The translations under genes were made by a program, and so were the position numbers. A stretch of 61,779 nucleotides of DNA, taken from NCBI GenBank assembly GCA_905480605.1, contig CAJQRD010000060.1:1-61779 (forward strand), in the 5' to 3' direction. Each line of letters opens with the position of its first letter. Positions within the stretch are counted from its first letter, which is position 1. The notes beneath the pieces are model-generated. The model did no database searches. It saw only the letters and a list, made by a program, of their open reading frames with translations, and had not been told where the DNA came from. This document shows, one piece after another, positions 36,236 to 44,859 of this stretch. This DNA comes from an uncultured Saprospiraceae bacterium (GTDB lineage: Bacteria > Bacteroidota > Bacteroidia > Chitinophagales > Saprospiraceae).

Positions 36236-36673
36236 ATGATAGACCCATTCATGGCAGAAGCCATTCGACAAGCCAAAAAAAGTCTTTCAGAAGGAGGTAT
36301 TCCCATAGGATCCGTCTTGGTGAAAAACGGTGAGATTATTGCTGCAGGTCACAACAAACGTGTACAAGAAAAAAATCCAATACTTCACGGCGAAATGGAT
36401 TGTCTCAACAATGCTGGACGCGTCGGGTCATATAAAGATTGTGTCATTTACTCCACATTAATGCCTTGTTATATGTGCGGTGGTACGATTGTGCAATTTA
36501 AGATCCCTAAGGTTATAGTGGCAGAGAATAAGACCTTTGAAGGCAGTTCCGAATTTATGGAATCGCACGGCGTGGAGGTTGTAAATCTTATGCTGCCAGA
36601 ATGTATTGAGATGATGGAGAAATTTATTAAGGAATATCCCGAGTTGTGGTGGGAGGATATTGGTGATTTGTAA
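36236..36673 (+). CDS. Cytosine deaminase of the Fcy1 (nucleoside deaminase) type
   Basis: A 145-residue zinc deaminase. Zinc and catalytic residues are His51 and Glu53 in ILHGEMDCLNNAGR and Cys78/Cys81 in TLMPCYMCGG. GIPIGSVLVKNGEIIAAGHN and the ending WWEDIGDL closely recall yeast cytosine deaminase Fcy1, which ends W-F-E-D-I-G-E (from memory). That favours cytosine-to-uracil conversion over guanine deaminase or TadA. In this place it would supply uracil to PreTA. It follows its own palindrome-bearing leader and ends the cluster. Confidence 0.88.
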   Translation: MIDPFMAEAIRQAKKSLSEGGIPIGSVLVKNGEIIAAGHNKRVQEKNPILHGEMDCLNNAGRVGSYKDCVIYSTLMPCYMCGGTIVQFKIPKVIVAENKTFEGSSEFMESHGVEVVNLMLPECIEMMEKFIKEYPELWWEDIGDL

Positions 36674-36818
36674 TTTTTTTTAATTTAAGAGAATCTAGAT
36701 TAATTGGAAATCAAACTTTGCCTAAAAATCAGATTGTGCCTGTTCCAAAATAAAGACTATCAAATTTTCCTTCTTGATATTCATAACAGAATGATTACTT
36801 TTACTAAAATTATATGAC

Positions 36819-37235
36819 ATGGGTTTACATTCTATCTCTTTAACTATCATATCATCTTTTATTTTCCTTTTCTCATGTAACAAGGGAGTCAAACCTAAAC
36901 CAGATCCTGTAAAACAATATGCTGAGAAAAGATTTGGAAATGATTATCTCTACGATTATAATGCAACGAAAGAATTTGTCATCCTTTCTAAATTCTATAA
37001 GATCAAACCATCAGATCCTTTTCCAACGCTTCGCTTTGAAGTTATGGAAGTTAAAAGCATGGAAGTTATTTTTAACGATAATCTACGCGGGGGTAAAGTT
37101 TTATGGATAAAAGATTTCATTCTAGAAACTGATGCATTAAAAGGAATTCCTGGCCCTGAAGGACAAAACCCTAAAGACAAGACATATCGCTATCATGTGA
37201 AGAACCGAAAAAAATATTCAGGAGGATTTTTTTAA
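36819..37235 (+). CDS. Hypothetical lipoprotein
   Basis: A 138-residue protein with a lipoprotein signal (MGLHSISLTIISSFIFLFSC, Cys at position 20) followed by NKGVKPKPDP. The mature part is a small alpha/beta domain with aromatic strands (ATKEFVILSKFYKIKPSD, VLWIKDFILETDA). I recognise no family. It probably sits in the inner or outer membrane facing the periplasm. The gene is monocistronic. Confidence 0.6.
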   Translation: MGLHSISLTIISSFIFLFSCNKGVKPKPDPVKQYAEKRFGNDYLYDYNATKEFVILSKFYKIKPSDPFPTLRFEVMEVKSMEVIFNDNLRGGKVLWIKDFILETDALKGIPGPEGQNPKDKTYRYHVKNRKKYSGGFF

Positions 37236-37424
37236 TTGACTTGATTGGAAATTGTTGATTATTATGTAGAAAATTTAAGGTGGACAGCTATCAGGTAATT
37301 TATTATTACTTAGAATTGATTTTTAGTATCTTAGAATACCGACCCATCCGAAATGTATCAATTAGAACAGAGTATACAAATAGATTATAATAAATTGATT
37401 ATATTGTTGTCAAATTTATGATCA

Positions 37425-40400
37425 ATGAATACCACCTTTTCCTTTAAGTGCATAGTAACGTTACTATTTTCTCTAGTCTTAGTTATTGGCTGTAAGAATA
37501 TTAATTCAAATACAAATAAAGATAACCAGCTTGATAAAGTCCAATATAAAAATGGGCCTGCTATATTTAACGATATTCATAACATAATCAGAACTTCTCC
37601 AGGGGACGAAGCGCCAAGATATGGGATTGGTGACGTGGCGAAAGAGTTGAAAAAAGCAAAAATACTTTCAAAGGCCGCTTCTGATTTAAATTGGATAGAA
37701 AGAGGACCCGCTAATGTAGCTGGGCGTACAAGAGATGTGATCATCGATCCTTCTGACAGTACTGCAAGAACATGGTTTTTGGGGTCGGTAGGAGGTGGAA
37801 TTTGGCATACAGAAGATGCAGGAGATTCGTGGGAATTACTTACACCTGAGATAACAAGTATGGCTACATCTACTCTGGCTATGGCACCATCTGACAATAA
37901 TGTTATTTATGCAGGAACGGGAGAAGGCATAGGAAGTCTTCCTGCAATAGCTGGAACTGGTATTTGGAAAAGTACTGACCGAGGACGCAGTTGGCAGGTT
38001 TTGGAGTCTACTTCCAATAATAATAATTTTGCTTATATATCAAGAATTATTATCAACCCTAAAGATGAAAACGAAGTACTTGTTTGTACAAGAAGTAAAC
38101 GAATTGATGGTACCAGAGTATCTCGTATTTACAAAACCACTGATGGTGGCATAACATGGATTTCAGCACTTTCTCGAAGTAACACTTTAATTCAACAGTT
38201 GGTTGCTTCACCTGATGATTTTAATGTTTTATATGCCACACTTAACAATGTAGGTGTTTATAAATCAACAAATGCAGGTAATTCATGGACGTCTGTCTGG
38301 GATGTAGTTGACGGAGAACGGAGAATTGAAATGGCTATTTCTCCTCATGATGCTGGAGTGGCTTATTTGTCATGTGAGGTCCCAGAGGGAGCAAGTTTGT
38401 ACTATACCAGAGATACATTCAGAACGGTAACCAAAGCAATCTTTTCAGGAAGACAGCCCAATTGGCTTGCAAGCCAGGGGTGGTATGATAATACGTTAGC
38501 CGTACACCCTTATAATGACAGTCTTGTATGGGTTGCTGGACAATCGTCAATGATGGAAATTAAACTGGGTGAAGAATTTGGGACGGTAATACAGTATGAT
38601 GAATTTGAAAACAATACAACATTTATTCAACCAATATATAACAGTTCATTTACAGATGAACCTGGTGGGCAAGCCAAATCACTTTTTGCTGGATTACCTA
38701 TCAGTCTTGAGACGACAGATGATGACCTTGTTGATGTAGAAATCAGGTTTGGAGATAACATATCATCCAAAGCCCACCTTATTAATGTAGATTTGGCCAG
38801 TTTTGGTTTTTCATTTAACAGTATGATTGACGTACCTTTTATGGCATGGGATCTTAATAACAACAGACAGATCGCTATGTCAATATTTGATGTCGATGGA
38901 AATGGTGAGTGGACTTATGAAGATTATTCTGGAGAATCAAATCCCTTTCATGATGTAGTCACAACAAATAGCATCCCATATAGTGAGGTTGAAAATGACA
39001 GAATTACAACAGACAATCCGGTGTATAAAGCTCAGTATTATTTCTTCATGGGACGTTCCGAGGATTACGAAGGTTCAAAGGACAGTTTTCCTGAAGGAAC
39101 GATCAATTTTAAGACCATTAATGCTATGGGTCTTATCAGTGACTTCTCGCTTATTACAGATGGCTATGGCTCATATAGCGATGTCGAAGATGTAGGAAGT
39201 AAGGGAGTTCATGTGGATCATCACAATATAATTATGATCCCGCGTGATTCTGCAAGTGGTCAGTTTTATGTATTGAACGCAAACGATGGGGGAGTTGCTT
39301 TTTCGACGGATAGTGGAAACACATTTAGACAAACAGGAGATACCTTTAATGATGGAACAATATCTACAATAAAAGGATATAATACATCTCAATTTTATGG
39401 GGTTGATAGAAAGAATGGCGAAAACCGGTTTATAGGGGGTACCCAAGATAATGGCAGCTGGTTATCTCCTGCTGAAGCCGATAAGAATTCTTCTTGGGTC
39501 GATGCGCCAAGTGGTGATGGATTTGAATGTGCATGGCACTATGAAAATTCAAGCTTGATCCTTGAAACTTCCCAATACAATAATTTATTCAAATCTTATG
39601 ATGAAGGAGAGAGCTGGGTCAATATTGACTTACCTGAAAGTGGAGGACCATTTCTTACACGACTTGCTTCTTCGCAACTTAATCCTGATCTGATATTTAT
39701 GGTCAGCGATTCTGGGTTGTTGCGTTCACCTGATTTTGCAGAAACATGGGAAGTCATTGATATGCCATCAAGCTGGGACTTCAATTCAAGCGATGGTTAT
39801 GGTGCACCGACAGCAATCAGCTTGGCCGATCCGACAATCGTTTGGTCTGGAAGTCGATTGAGTGAAGACTCACGCATTTGCTATTCTACGGATGCTGGAC
39901 TTAGTTTCGAACCTGCAAGTAATCTAAATGACTCTGACCTTGGGCTTCTGACTGGGATTACCACTCATCCTAGTGATCCAAATACAGCTTATGCACTTTT
40001 CTCACAAAAGAATTCACCTAAGGTACTTGTTACTCATGATCTTGGGAGTAGCTGGGAAGATCTTTCTGGATATTACCCAGCAGGTATTACAAGCAACAAT
40101 GGATTTCCGGATGTAGCTGTATACTGCCTTCTTGTTATGCCATGGGACGAAGATCGAATTTGGGTAGGAACGGAAATTGGAATTTTTGAATCTCTTGATG
40201 GTGGTGTAAGTTGGGCTTATGCCCAAAATGGTCTTCCTTCTGTAGCTATATGGCAGATGAAAATTGTTAACGACGAAATTGTTTTCGCAACACATGGTCG
40301 AGGTATTTTTACATTAAACAATGCAGAACTTCTTGAAGTCTCAGTTGATGATTTCAAAGGTGATCTAAATGGAAACTTAAAAGTATTTCCTAATCCATTG

Positions 40401-40622
40401 AATAATGAAGGACGAATTGAATTTAATTTAAATCAAGATCAATATGTCGAAGTTTCATTGTTGTCTTTAGAGGGTAAAAAGATACGGATGTTATATAATG
40501 ATAGAAGTGGAACAGATAAAGTTTTTCTTGACATTCAAAAAGAGAATCTTACACCTGGAATTTATTTTATACAAGTTCAAACAGAGAATGGACAAATGAC
40601 AGAACGCTTGATTGTGTTTTAG
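37425..40622 (+). CDS. Secreted beta-propeller (BNR/VPS10-like) protein with T9SS sorting tail
   Basis: A 1065-residue protein. The start MNTTFSFKCIVTLLFSLVLV ends at IGC, a lipoprotein signal. Repeated Asp-box/BNR motifs follow (TEDAGDSWELL, STDRGRSWQVL, TTDGGITWISA, STNAGNSWTSV, SYDEGESWVNI, SLDGGVSWAYA), giving a sialidase/VPS10-like propeller of 7-10 blades. A non-repeat segment (about 385-590) interrupts it. The C-terminus (about 985-1065; VFPNPLNNEGRIEFNL, then SLEGKKIRML, LTPGIYFIQVQTENGQ) is a T9SS type A sorting domain. No sialidase FRIP/catalytic pattern is evident, so binding or peptidase-associated function is as likely as hydrolysis. Confidence 0.85.
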   Translation: MNTTFSFKCIVTLLFSLVLVIGCKNINSNTNKDNQLDKVQYKNGPAIFNDIHNIIRTSPGDEAPRYGIGDVAKELKKAKILSKAASDLNWIERGPANVAGRTRDVIIDPSDSTARTWFLGSVGGGIWHTEDAGDSWELLTPEITSMATSTLAMAPSDNNVIYAGTGEGIGSLPAIAGTGIWKSTDRGRSWQVLESTSNNNNFAYISRIIINPKDENEVLVCTRSKRIDGTRVSRIYKTTDGGITWISALSRSNTLIQQLVASPDDFNVLYATLNNVGVYKSTNAGNSWTSVWDVVDGERRIEMAISPHDAGVAYLSCEVPEGASLYYTRDTFRTVTKAIFSGRQPNWLASQGWYDNTLAVHPYNDSLVWVAGQSSMMEIKLGEEFGTVIQYDEFENNTTFIQPIYNSSFTDEPGGQAKSLFAGLPISLETTDDDLVDVEIRFGDNISSKAHLINVDLASFGFSFNSMIDVPFMAWDLNNNRQIAMSIFDVDGNGEWTYEDYSGESNPFHDVVTTNSIPYSEVENDRITTDNPVYKAQYYFFMGRSEDYEGSKDSFPEGTINFKTINAMGLISDFSLITDGYGSYSDVEDVGSKGVHVDHHNIIMIPRDSASGQFYVLNANDGGVAFSTDSGNTFRQTGDTFNDGTISTIKGYNTSQFYGVDRKNGENRFIGGTQDNGSWLSPAEADKNSSWVDAPSGDGFECAWHYENSSLILETSQYNNLFKSYDEGESWVNIDLPESGGPFLTRLASSQLNPDLIFMVSDSGLLRSPDFAETWEVIDMPSSWDFNSSDGYGAPTAISLADPTIVWSGSRLSEDSRICYSTDAGLSFEPASNLNDSDLGLLTGITTHPSDPNTAYALFSQKNSPKVLVTHDLGSSWEDLSGYYPAGITSNNGFPDVAVYCLLVMPWDEDRIWVGTEIGIFESLDGGVSWAYAQNGLPSVAIWQMKIVNDEIVFATHGRGIFTLNNAELLEVSVDDFKGDLNGNLKVFPNPLNNEGRIEFNLNQDQYVEVSLLSLEGKKIRMLYNDRSGTDKVFLDIQKENLTPGIYFIQVQTENGQMTERLIVF

Positions 40623-41109
40623 ATTCTAACATGATTGAGCATAACTGGTCCAAGAAGTAATGAGAATTGAATCTTGGGTTTTAAATTTGATTTTTTTATA
40701 TAGAGTTATATGTGTTAGCTATACAGTTGACCTAATAAATTTGCTCTCTTATCTGAGATAGCGAAAGCTCTTGGATGTCATGTATTCTCATAAAAAAGAG
40801 AAAGTCAAATCTCTAAAAACCATATTAAATGGTATATGCACTAACCATTATAAACAATAAATTCATCTTAATATAGAATAAACAATTCACTATTAATTGC
40901 AACTTGGGGTAATGCGATAATAATTAATCAGGAATAAAAGACTGTTCCTTGACAGAAATAAAGCTTAGCCTCAGTTGAGTAGTGAGTTTTTCCGAATAGT
41001 TCAATGACCGCTCCTCCTCTCAACTCCTAAACTACTTTTTTGTAGCTTATCTGAAGCGGTGGCCTGCGTATGGTTTTCACCCTCGTAGATACTATCCAAA
41101 AGGGCATAT
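40623..41109. other. Gene-free spacer after the T9SS protein
   Basis: No open frame is convincing. I see a small dyad CTACTTTTTTGTAG (41031-41044) and GATAGCGAAAGCTC near 40757, neither with a clear role. The spacer then enters the double-palindrome element. Confidence 0.35.
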
Positions 41110-41168
41110 GGACATGCCATATCTTAAGACATGCCATGTCCATATTAAACGTTTACTGACGCTTAAAT
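41110..41168 (-). repeat. Double-palindrome element, copy 1 (inverted)
   Basis: GGACATGCCATATCTT (41110-41125) and AAGACATGCCATGTCC (41126-41141) form an imperfect 32-bp palindrome. It is followed by TTAAACGTTTA (41145-41155) and CTGACGCTTAAAT. The reverse complement matches the element at 54827-54887 over about 58 bp with few differences. This copy is in the opposite orientation. Confidence 0.8.
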
Positions 41169-41324
41169 TATTCAAATGTCGTTATGCAAACAAAAAGTCT
41201 TTGAGAGAAAATGTAAAAGCCAAAGTAAATTGAGCTGATGATGTCATATCTTATTGTACCTTAGAGAGACTACACGTGATTGAGCTGTTACTGGCCATTA
41301 CCGTTTTCCCAATAAAGTGATAAA

Positions 41325-42026
41325 ATGCAAAAAAAAGGATCATCATTTAAAATGCCCCCCAAAAAGTACCAACCTAAAGGATTAACGATTCTTTATGAAG
41401 ATCATGATATTATTGTCGTAGATAAAATAAATGGTCTGTTGACAATAGCCACAGATAGAGAGAAAGAAAGAACTGCATATTTCCTTTTGAATGATTATGT
41501 AAAAAAAGGCAATCAGCGATCAAGGAGTCGGGTGTTTATAGTGCATCGTCTGGATCGAGATACTTCAGGTATTCTTGTTTTTGCAAAAGATGAAAAATCA
41601 AAACGTTATTTGCAGGATAATTGGGCAACATTTAATAAAAAATATTTGACAATTGTGCATGGAAGTCTCAATGAGAAAGAAGGCGTAATTGAATCCTACT
41701 TACTGGAAAATAAGGCATTCAGAGTGTATTCTGTTGATGATCCTGAAAAAGGAAAATTTTCAAAAACAGGTTACAAAACCATTAAAGAATCAAACAATTA
41801 TAGTCTTCTAGAAATCAATCTGTTTACAGGCAGAAAAAACCAAATTCGGGTTCACCTATCAGAAAAAGGACATCCTGTTGTAGGAGATAAAATTTACGGA
41901 AAAGCAGACAAAGAGAAAAAGTTAGCTCTTCATTCTTCTTCATTGACAATACTACATCCATTCTCGAAAAAGGAAATGACCTTCGAGACAGGTGTTCCTT
42001 TCTATTTTAAAAAACTGCTTAAATGA
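41325..42026 (+). CDS. RluA-family pseudouridine synthase
   Basis: A 233-residue pseudouridine synthase of the RluA family. The catalytic Asp lies in VHRLDRDTSGILVFAK, preceded by ILYEDHDIIVVDKINGLLTI and followed by FTGRKNQIRVHLSEKGHPVVGDKIYG, all diagnostic. It isomerises uridine in rRNA or tRNA. There is no S4 domain; the basic N-terminal 20 residues (KKGSSFKMPPKKYQPKG) may contact RNA. The exact target nucleotide cannot be told. It is flanked by the palindrome element upstream and repeat copy C downstream. Confidence 0.9.
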   Translation: MQKKGSSFKMPPKKYQPKGLTILYEDHDIIVVDKINGLLTIATDREKERTAYFLLNDYVKKGNQRSRSRVFIVHRLDRDTSGILVFAKDEKSKRYLQDNWATFNKKYLTIVHGSLNEKEGVIESYLLENKAFRVYSVDDPEKGKFSKTGYKTIKESNNYSLLEINLFTGRKNQIRVHLSEKGHPVVGDKIYGKADKEKKLALHSSSLTILHPFSKKEMTFETGVPFYFKKLLK

Positions 42027-42125
42027 TTGAGAATAGAATGTTTGTTTCCAGAGCTATCGGATTCTGATAACTATTGGAACCTAAGATGTAATTCCTAGTT
42101 TTGTTAATACTGTCTATTTTTATTA

Positions 42126-42314
42126 TTTGCCTCGCCGGCAGGGCTTTCATTTTTGTCATTGCCACAAAAACGAAACAAAAAAGTCTAGGCTGACTGTATT
42201 TCTTAACGATTCCAAAGATTTAAAATCCTAAACAAGCACAAACTCACCTCCGGCTCAAACATGTCATTGTTTTTAACGGATTTGAAACTTTTTCCATCTA
42301 AAATTCAGAATGCC
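42126..42314 (-). repeat. Dispersed ~190-bp repeat, copy C (inverted)
   Basis: The reverse complement runs from GGCATTCTGAATTTTAGATG to CTGCCGGCGAGGCAAA and matches copy A along its full length with about a dozen differences (for example GGAGGTGAG for GAAGGTTCG). Orientation is opposite to copies A and B. It lies downstream of the pseudouridine synthase gene in a decayed region. Confidence 0.8.
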
Positions 42315-42620
42315 AATTCAACAAATTGATTGCAAGATATTGACTTCTGAAATCACAGTATGATTTATCAGACAAAGTTCTTTTATAAAATCATAAATTA
42401 CAACCGACTGTTGTACCGCAGTCCGTCAGTTGTTCAGTTGGCGGCGTTTTATTTCGTAAACGGCTAGGAGTTTGAAAAACTCCCGAAGTAGAAATAAATA
42501 AACTGAGGATTATGAGAAGAGCAAAACAACCTTACAAATGACTAGAATTTTTGCATACTTTTTTTTCAATGAAAAAAGTATGAGAAAAATAAATAAGGTA
42601 TATAGAAAAATAGCTTACTC
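42315..42620. other. Gene-free spacer
   Basis: No gene. A locally GC-richer stretch (42417-42450, including CAGTCCGTCAGTTGTTCAG and TGGCGGCG) and an AAAAAAGTATGAGAAAAATA run are the only features; they may be debris like the flanking fragments. Confidence 0.3.
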
Positions 42621-42752
42621 TCACTGATTCCCCCTCCGAAACCGCGCCGGCGCCACCCCAAACACCTCCATAAAACCCAGATTAAAAGCAGATGCATTAT
42701 GATAGCCCACCTGCTCCCCAACTTCACCAAGCGAAAGATTAGAATGCTTTAG
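42621..42752 (-). pseudogene. C-terminal remnant of an AraC-type regulator
   Basis: Leftward from 42752 the frame reads LKHSNLSLGEVGEQVGYHNA, then SAFNLGFMEVFGVAPARFRR and stops. This is the second helix-turn-helix of AraC proteins (x-E-V-A-x-x-V-G-Y-x-x-x-S-x-F-x-x-x-F-x-x-x-F-G-x-x-P-x-x-F-R). The remaining 200 or more residues are absent, and the DNA upstream on this strand switches abruptly to a different gene fragment. GCG, CGG and GGG codons are unusually frequent for this genome, so it may be foreign. Confidence 0.7.
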
Positions 42753-42753
42753 A

Positions 42754-42912
42754 CACCATGACCGTTTTATAGTAGCAGATAATGGTTGGAAAATAACATT
42801 GGGCAGAGGTTTAGATATATTTGAAAAGATTGAGGAGCGTTTTAGTGTAGCAGATATAGGTCAGACCAAAAGAAAATGTAAGTCGTGTGAATTAACGTAT
42901 TTGAAAATATAA
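42754..42912 (+). pseudogene. C-terminal remnant of an MIT_C/phospholipase-D-like domain protein
   Basis: The frame HHDRFIVADNGWKITLGRG, LDIFEKIEERFSVADI, then KCKSCELTYLKI and TAA corresponds to the end of the MIT C-terminal (PLD-like) domain. It compares with human MITD1, which has H-D-R-x-I...N-N-G-W-x-I-x-I-G-R-G-L-D-Y-F (from memory). There is no start, and the fragment abuts the AraC remnant on the other strand, so both were cut at one junction near 42753. Bacterial members of this family are typical of accessory regions. Confidence 0.65.
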
Positions 42913-43007
42913 AAATTGGTATTGAAGGGTAAGTAAAGTGTATTGCACACTGCTAAATTACTATAGCACTATTTATGGATCATTGTTTTTTTATTAAGGA
43001 ATAATAA

Positions 43008-43178
43008 ATGAAAGTAGTTTTTGAAAGAGTAGTCATGCCATGTACATTTGGACGTTTCCCCAAAGTATTCCAAGAAGATGAAGCTTGTTTTTTATATATG
43101 AGTGAAGGCACTTTTTTCTTTCGAATGCCTAAAAATTTAATTGAAATTAATCAAGGGGAAATTGCTCTCCAGAAATAG
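43008..43178 (+). pseudogene. N-terminal remnant of an AraC-like sensor domain
   Basis: ATG at 43008 opens MKVVFERVVMPCTFGRFPKV, then FQEDEACFLYMSEGTFFFRM and EINQGEIALQK before TAG. The EACFLYMSEG...INQGE pattern is that of the N-terminal effector domain of Bacteroidota AraC regulators (from memory). The frame continues after the stop as RQGSMRVVGKLAEGSSFRSF, without recognisable DNA-binding domain. It could be a small intact protein, but a decayed gene is more likely given its surroundings. Confidence 0.4.
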
Positions 43179-43376
43179 CGACAAGGAAGTATGCGCGTGG
43201 TAGGAAAACTAGCAGAGGGTTCTTCTTTCAGGTCATTTGTAGAAAAGTATCTTGGTGACGGTCTCGATAGCTATCGGCGTAGGAAATAGTGTAATCATTC
43301 AACAGGGTTTAATTATGATCAGTACATGGTGTTATTACATTGTAATTGTGGTACATTTAAAAACAAGCCATATAGG

Positions 43377-44246
43377 ATGAGAAATAAAAACAACAGCATA
43401 AACAGAAGAACAGTTTTAAGATCTTCCGTATTAGGAATTTTAGGATTGTCCTTACCTAATTTAATTCTAGAAGATAATGGTTTCGTTGAATATGATGAAA
43501 TACAAGGTAAGAATATTGTTCCAGCACACTACCCCAATATAGATCCCGAGATAATATCTGAAGTTGTAGGGAAATCTCATTTTGATTTAGAACGTGTGAA
43601 AGAATTGGTTGACATCAGACCTGAACTGTCAAGATCTGTTTGGGAATGGCGTTTTGGAGATTTTGAATCAGCCATCGGAGCAGCTTCACATGTTGGCAGA
43701 AGAGATATTGCTTTATACCTAATGGGTAGAGGGGCAAGACCTACTATTTATACATTTGCAATGTTGGGCGCTTTTGATATTGTTAAGTCAATGGTTGAGT
43801 TTGCACCCGGTATTCAAAGAACATCAGGACCACACGGAATCAGTTTGTTAGATCATGCATTTGCAGGCGAACGCATGAGTGATAAAATGAGGGATACTGA
43901 AGTGGATAGTTTAAAACAAACCATTGATTATTTAAAATCAATAGGAGATGCTGGTGGAGAAAAATATATTGATGTCAACTCGGAAGATCAAAAAAAATAC
44001 TTAGGCGATTATAAATATGGTGAAAGAGAATATGAAGGCGTTTCTATTAAATTGAATATGAGAAAATTACTTTCACTAGGCCCAATAGATGGATTTGGTG
44101 GAAGCCTATACAAGGTCAGTGAGAATAACTTCACATATAATGGTGCATCTTCTGTTAGGATTTCCTTTGATATTCAAAATGATGTTGTACAATCGCTGAA
44201 AATTACTGATCCAGAAATGGTAATCGTTGCTCAAAAAGTTTCGTAG
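43377..44246 (+). CDS. Tat-exported ankyrin-repeat-like protein
   Basis: A 289-residue protein. The N-terminus SINRRTVLRSSVLGILGLSL is a twin-arginine (Tat) signal, so the folded protein should cross the inner membrane. Residues about 70-190 look like ankyrin-type repeats (SAIGAASHVGRRDIALYLMG with RGARPTIYTFAMLGAFDIVK). The C-terminal part (about 205-289; YLGDYKYGEREYEGV and NNFTYNGASSVRISF) is a small beta-rich domain. I chose ATG 43377 because it places RR correctly; the frame opens earlier at 43326. Partners and ligand are unknown. Confidence 0.78.
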   Translation: MRNKNNSINRRTVLRSSVLGILGLSLPNLILEDNGFVEYDEIQGKNIVPAHYPNIDPEIISEVVGKSHFDLERVKELVDIRPELSRSVWEWRFGDFESAIGAASHVGRRDIALYLMGRGARPTIYTFAMLGAFDIVKSMVEFAPGIQRTSGPHGISLLDHAFAGERMSDKMRDTEVDSLKQTIDYLKSIGDAGGEKYIDVNSEDQKKYLGDYKYGEREYEGVSIKLNMRKLLSLGPIDGFGGSLYKVSENNFTYNGASSVRISFDIQNDVVQSLKITDPEMVIVAQKVS

Positions 44247-44400
44247 TGAATCAAACATTTTAATGATCAAGAGGAACAAGACAAAACAAGGTGCTTAGTA
44301 CAAAGACTTTTTTATAATTATAATTTAGTATCCTTCTCTTTTATTATTCTCCCATTATATTTGTAGTGTTTGTATATTGAAGGGTAAAAAACTACTAAAT

Positions 44401-44763
44401 ATGAAAGGGTTATTAATCATTGCCGTATTGTGTTTGTTTATTTCTTGTGCAGAAAATAGTAAAATGGATACATATATTGTGGAAACATCTGTAAATCTGC
44501 AAAAGGGAAAAACTAAGGAAGTTTTGGAGCTTTTTAAATCCACCAATCCTCAGTTGGTTAGTAATGAAGAAGATTGGATTAAAGCCTCGTTTTCATCTGT
44601 TGAAGGAAAAGATATTATTATTGTAAGAGCAGAATGGAAGAGTAAAAAATCTTACTTGAAATTTTCTAACTCGAAAGAATTTAAGGATACGATGAAAGAA
44701 TTTGGGAGGTACTTTAAGGGAAAGCCGAAAGTAACATTTTCTAAGGTATTATTTGAGATGTGA
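44401..44763 (+). CDS. Lipoprotein with ABM-like (dimeric alpha/beta barrel) domain
   Basis: A 120-residue lipoprotein: MKGLLIIAVLCLFISC with lipobox Cys16, then AENSKMDTYIVETSVNLQKG. The mature part, with DWIKASFSSVEGKDIIIVRA, EWKSKKSYLKFSNSKEFKDT and KPKVTFSKVLFEM, has the strand-helix-strand pattern of antibiotic-biosynthesis-monooxygenase-like domains. No catalytic residues are evident. The open frame begins at a TTG (44377), but ATG 44401 gives the proper signal peptide. Function unknown. Confidence 0.68.
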   Translation: MKGLLIIAVLCLFISCAENSKMDTYIVETSVNLQKGKTKEVLELFKSTNPQLVSNEEDWIKASFSSVEGKDIIIVRAEWKSKKSYLKFSNSKEFKDTMKEFGRYFKGKPKVTFSKVLFEM

Positions 44764-44859
44764 TTGAAATGAACACTCAACAAAGTTGATAAAGATACCG
44801 CTATCATGTGTCACTACGCTTGCATAGATCTTTTACTACCATTTATAAAGATAAGGATA
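44764..44859. other. Short AT-rich spacer
   Basis: Nothing recognisable beyond ATACCGCTATCATGTGT, which echoes coding sequence near 37186 (TATCGCTATCATGTG) and may be coincidental. Confidence 0.25.

Noticed and set aside
37425-40622. True sialidase activity for the propeller protein
   Set aside because: Asp-box repeats are present, but I see no catalytic Arg triad/FRIP arrangement; Asp boxes also occur in VPS10-like and plant photosystem-assembly-type propellers.
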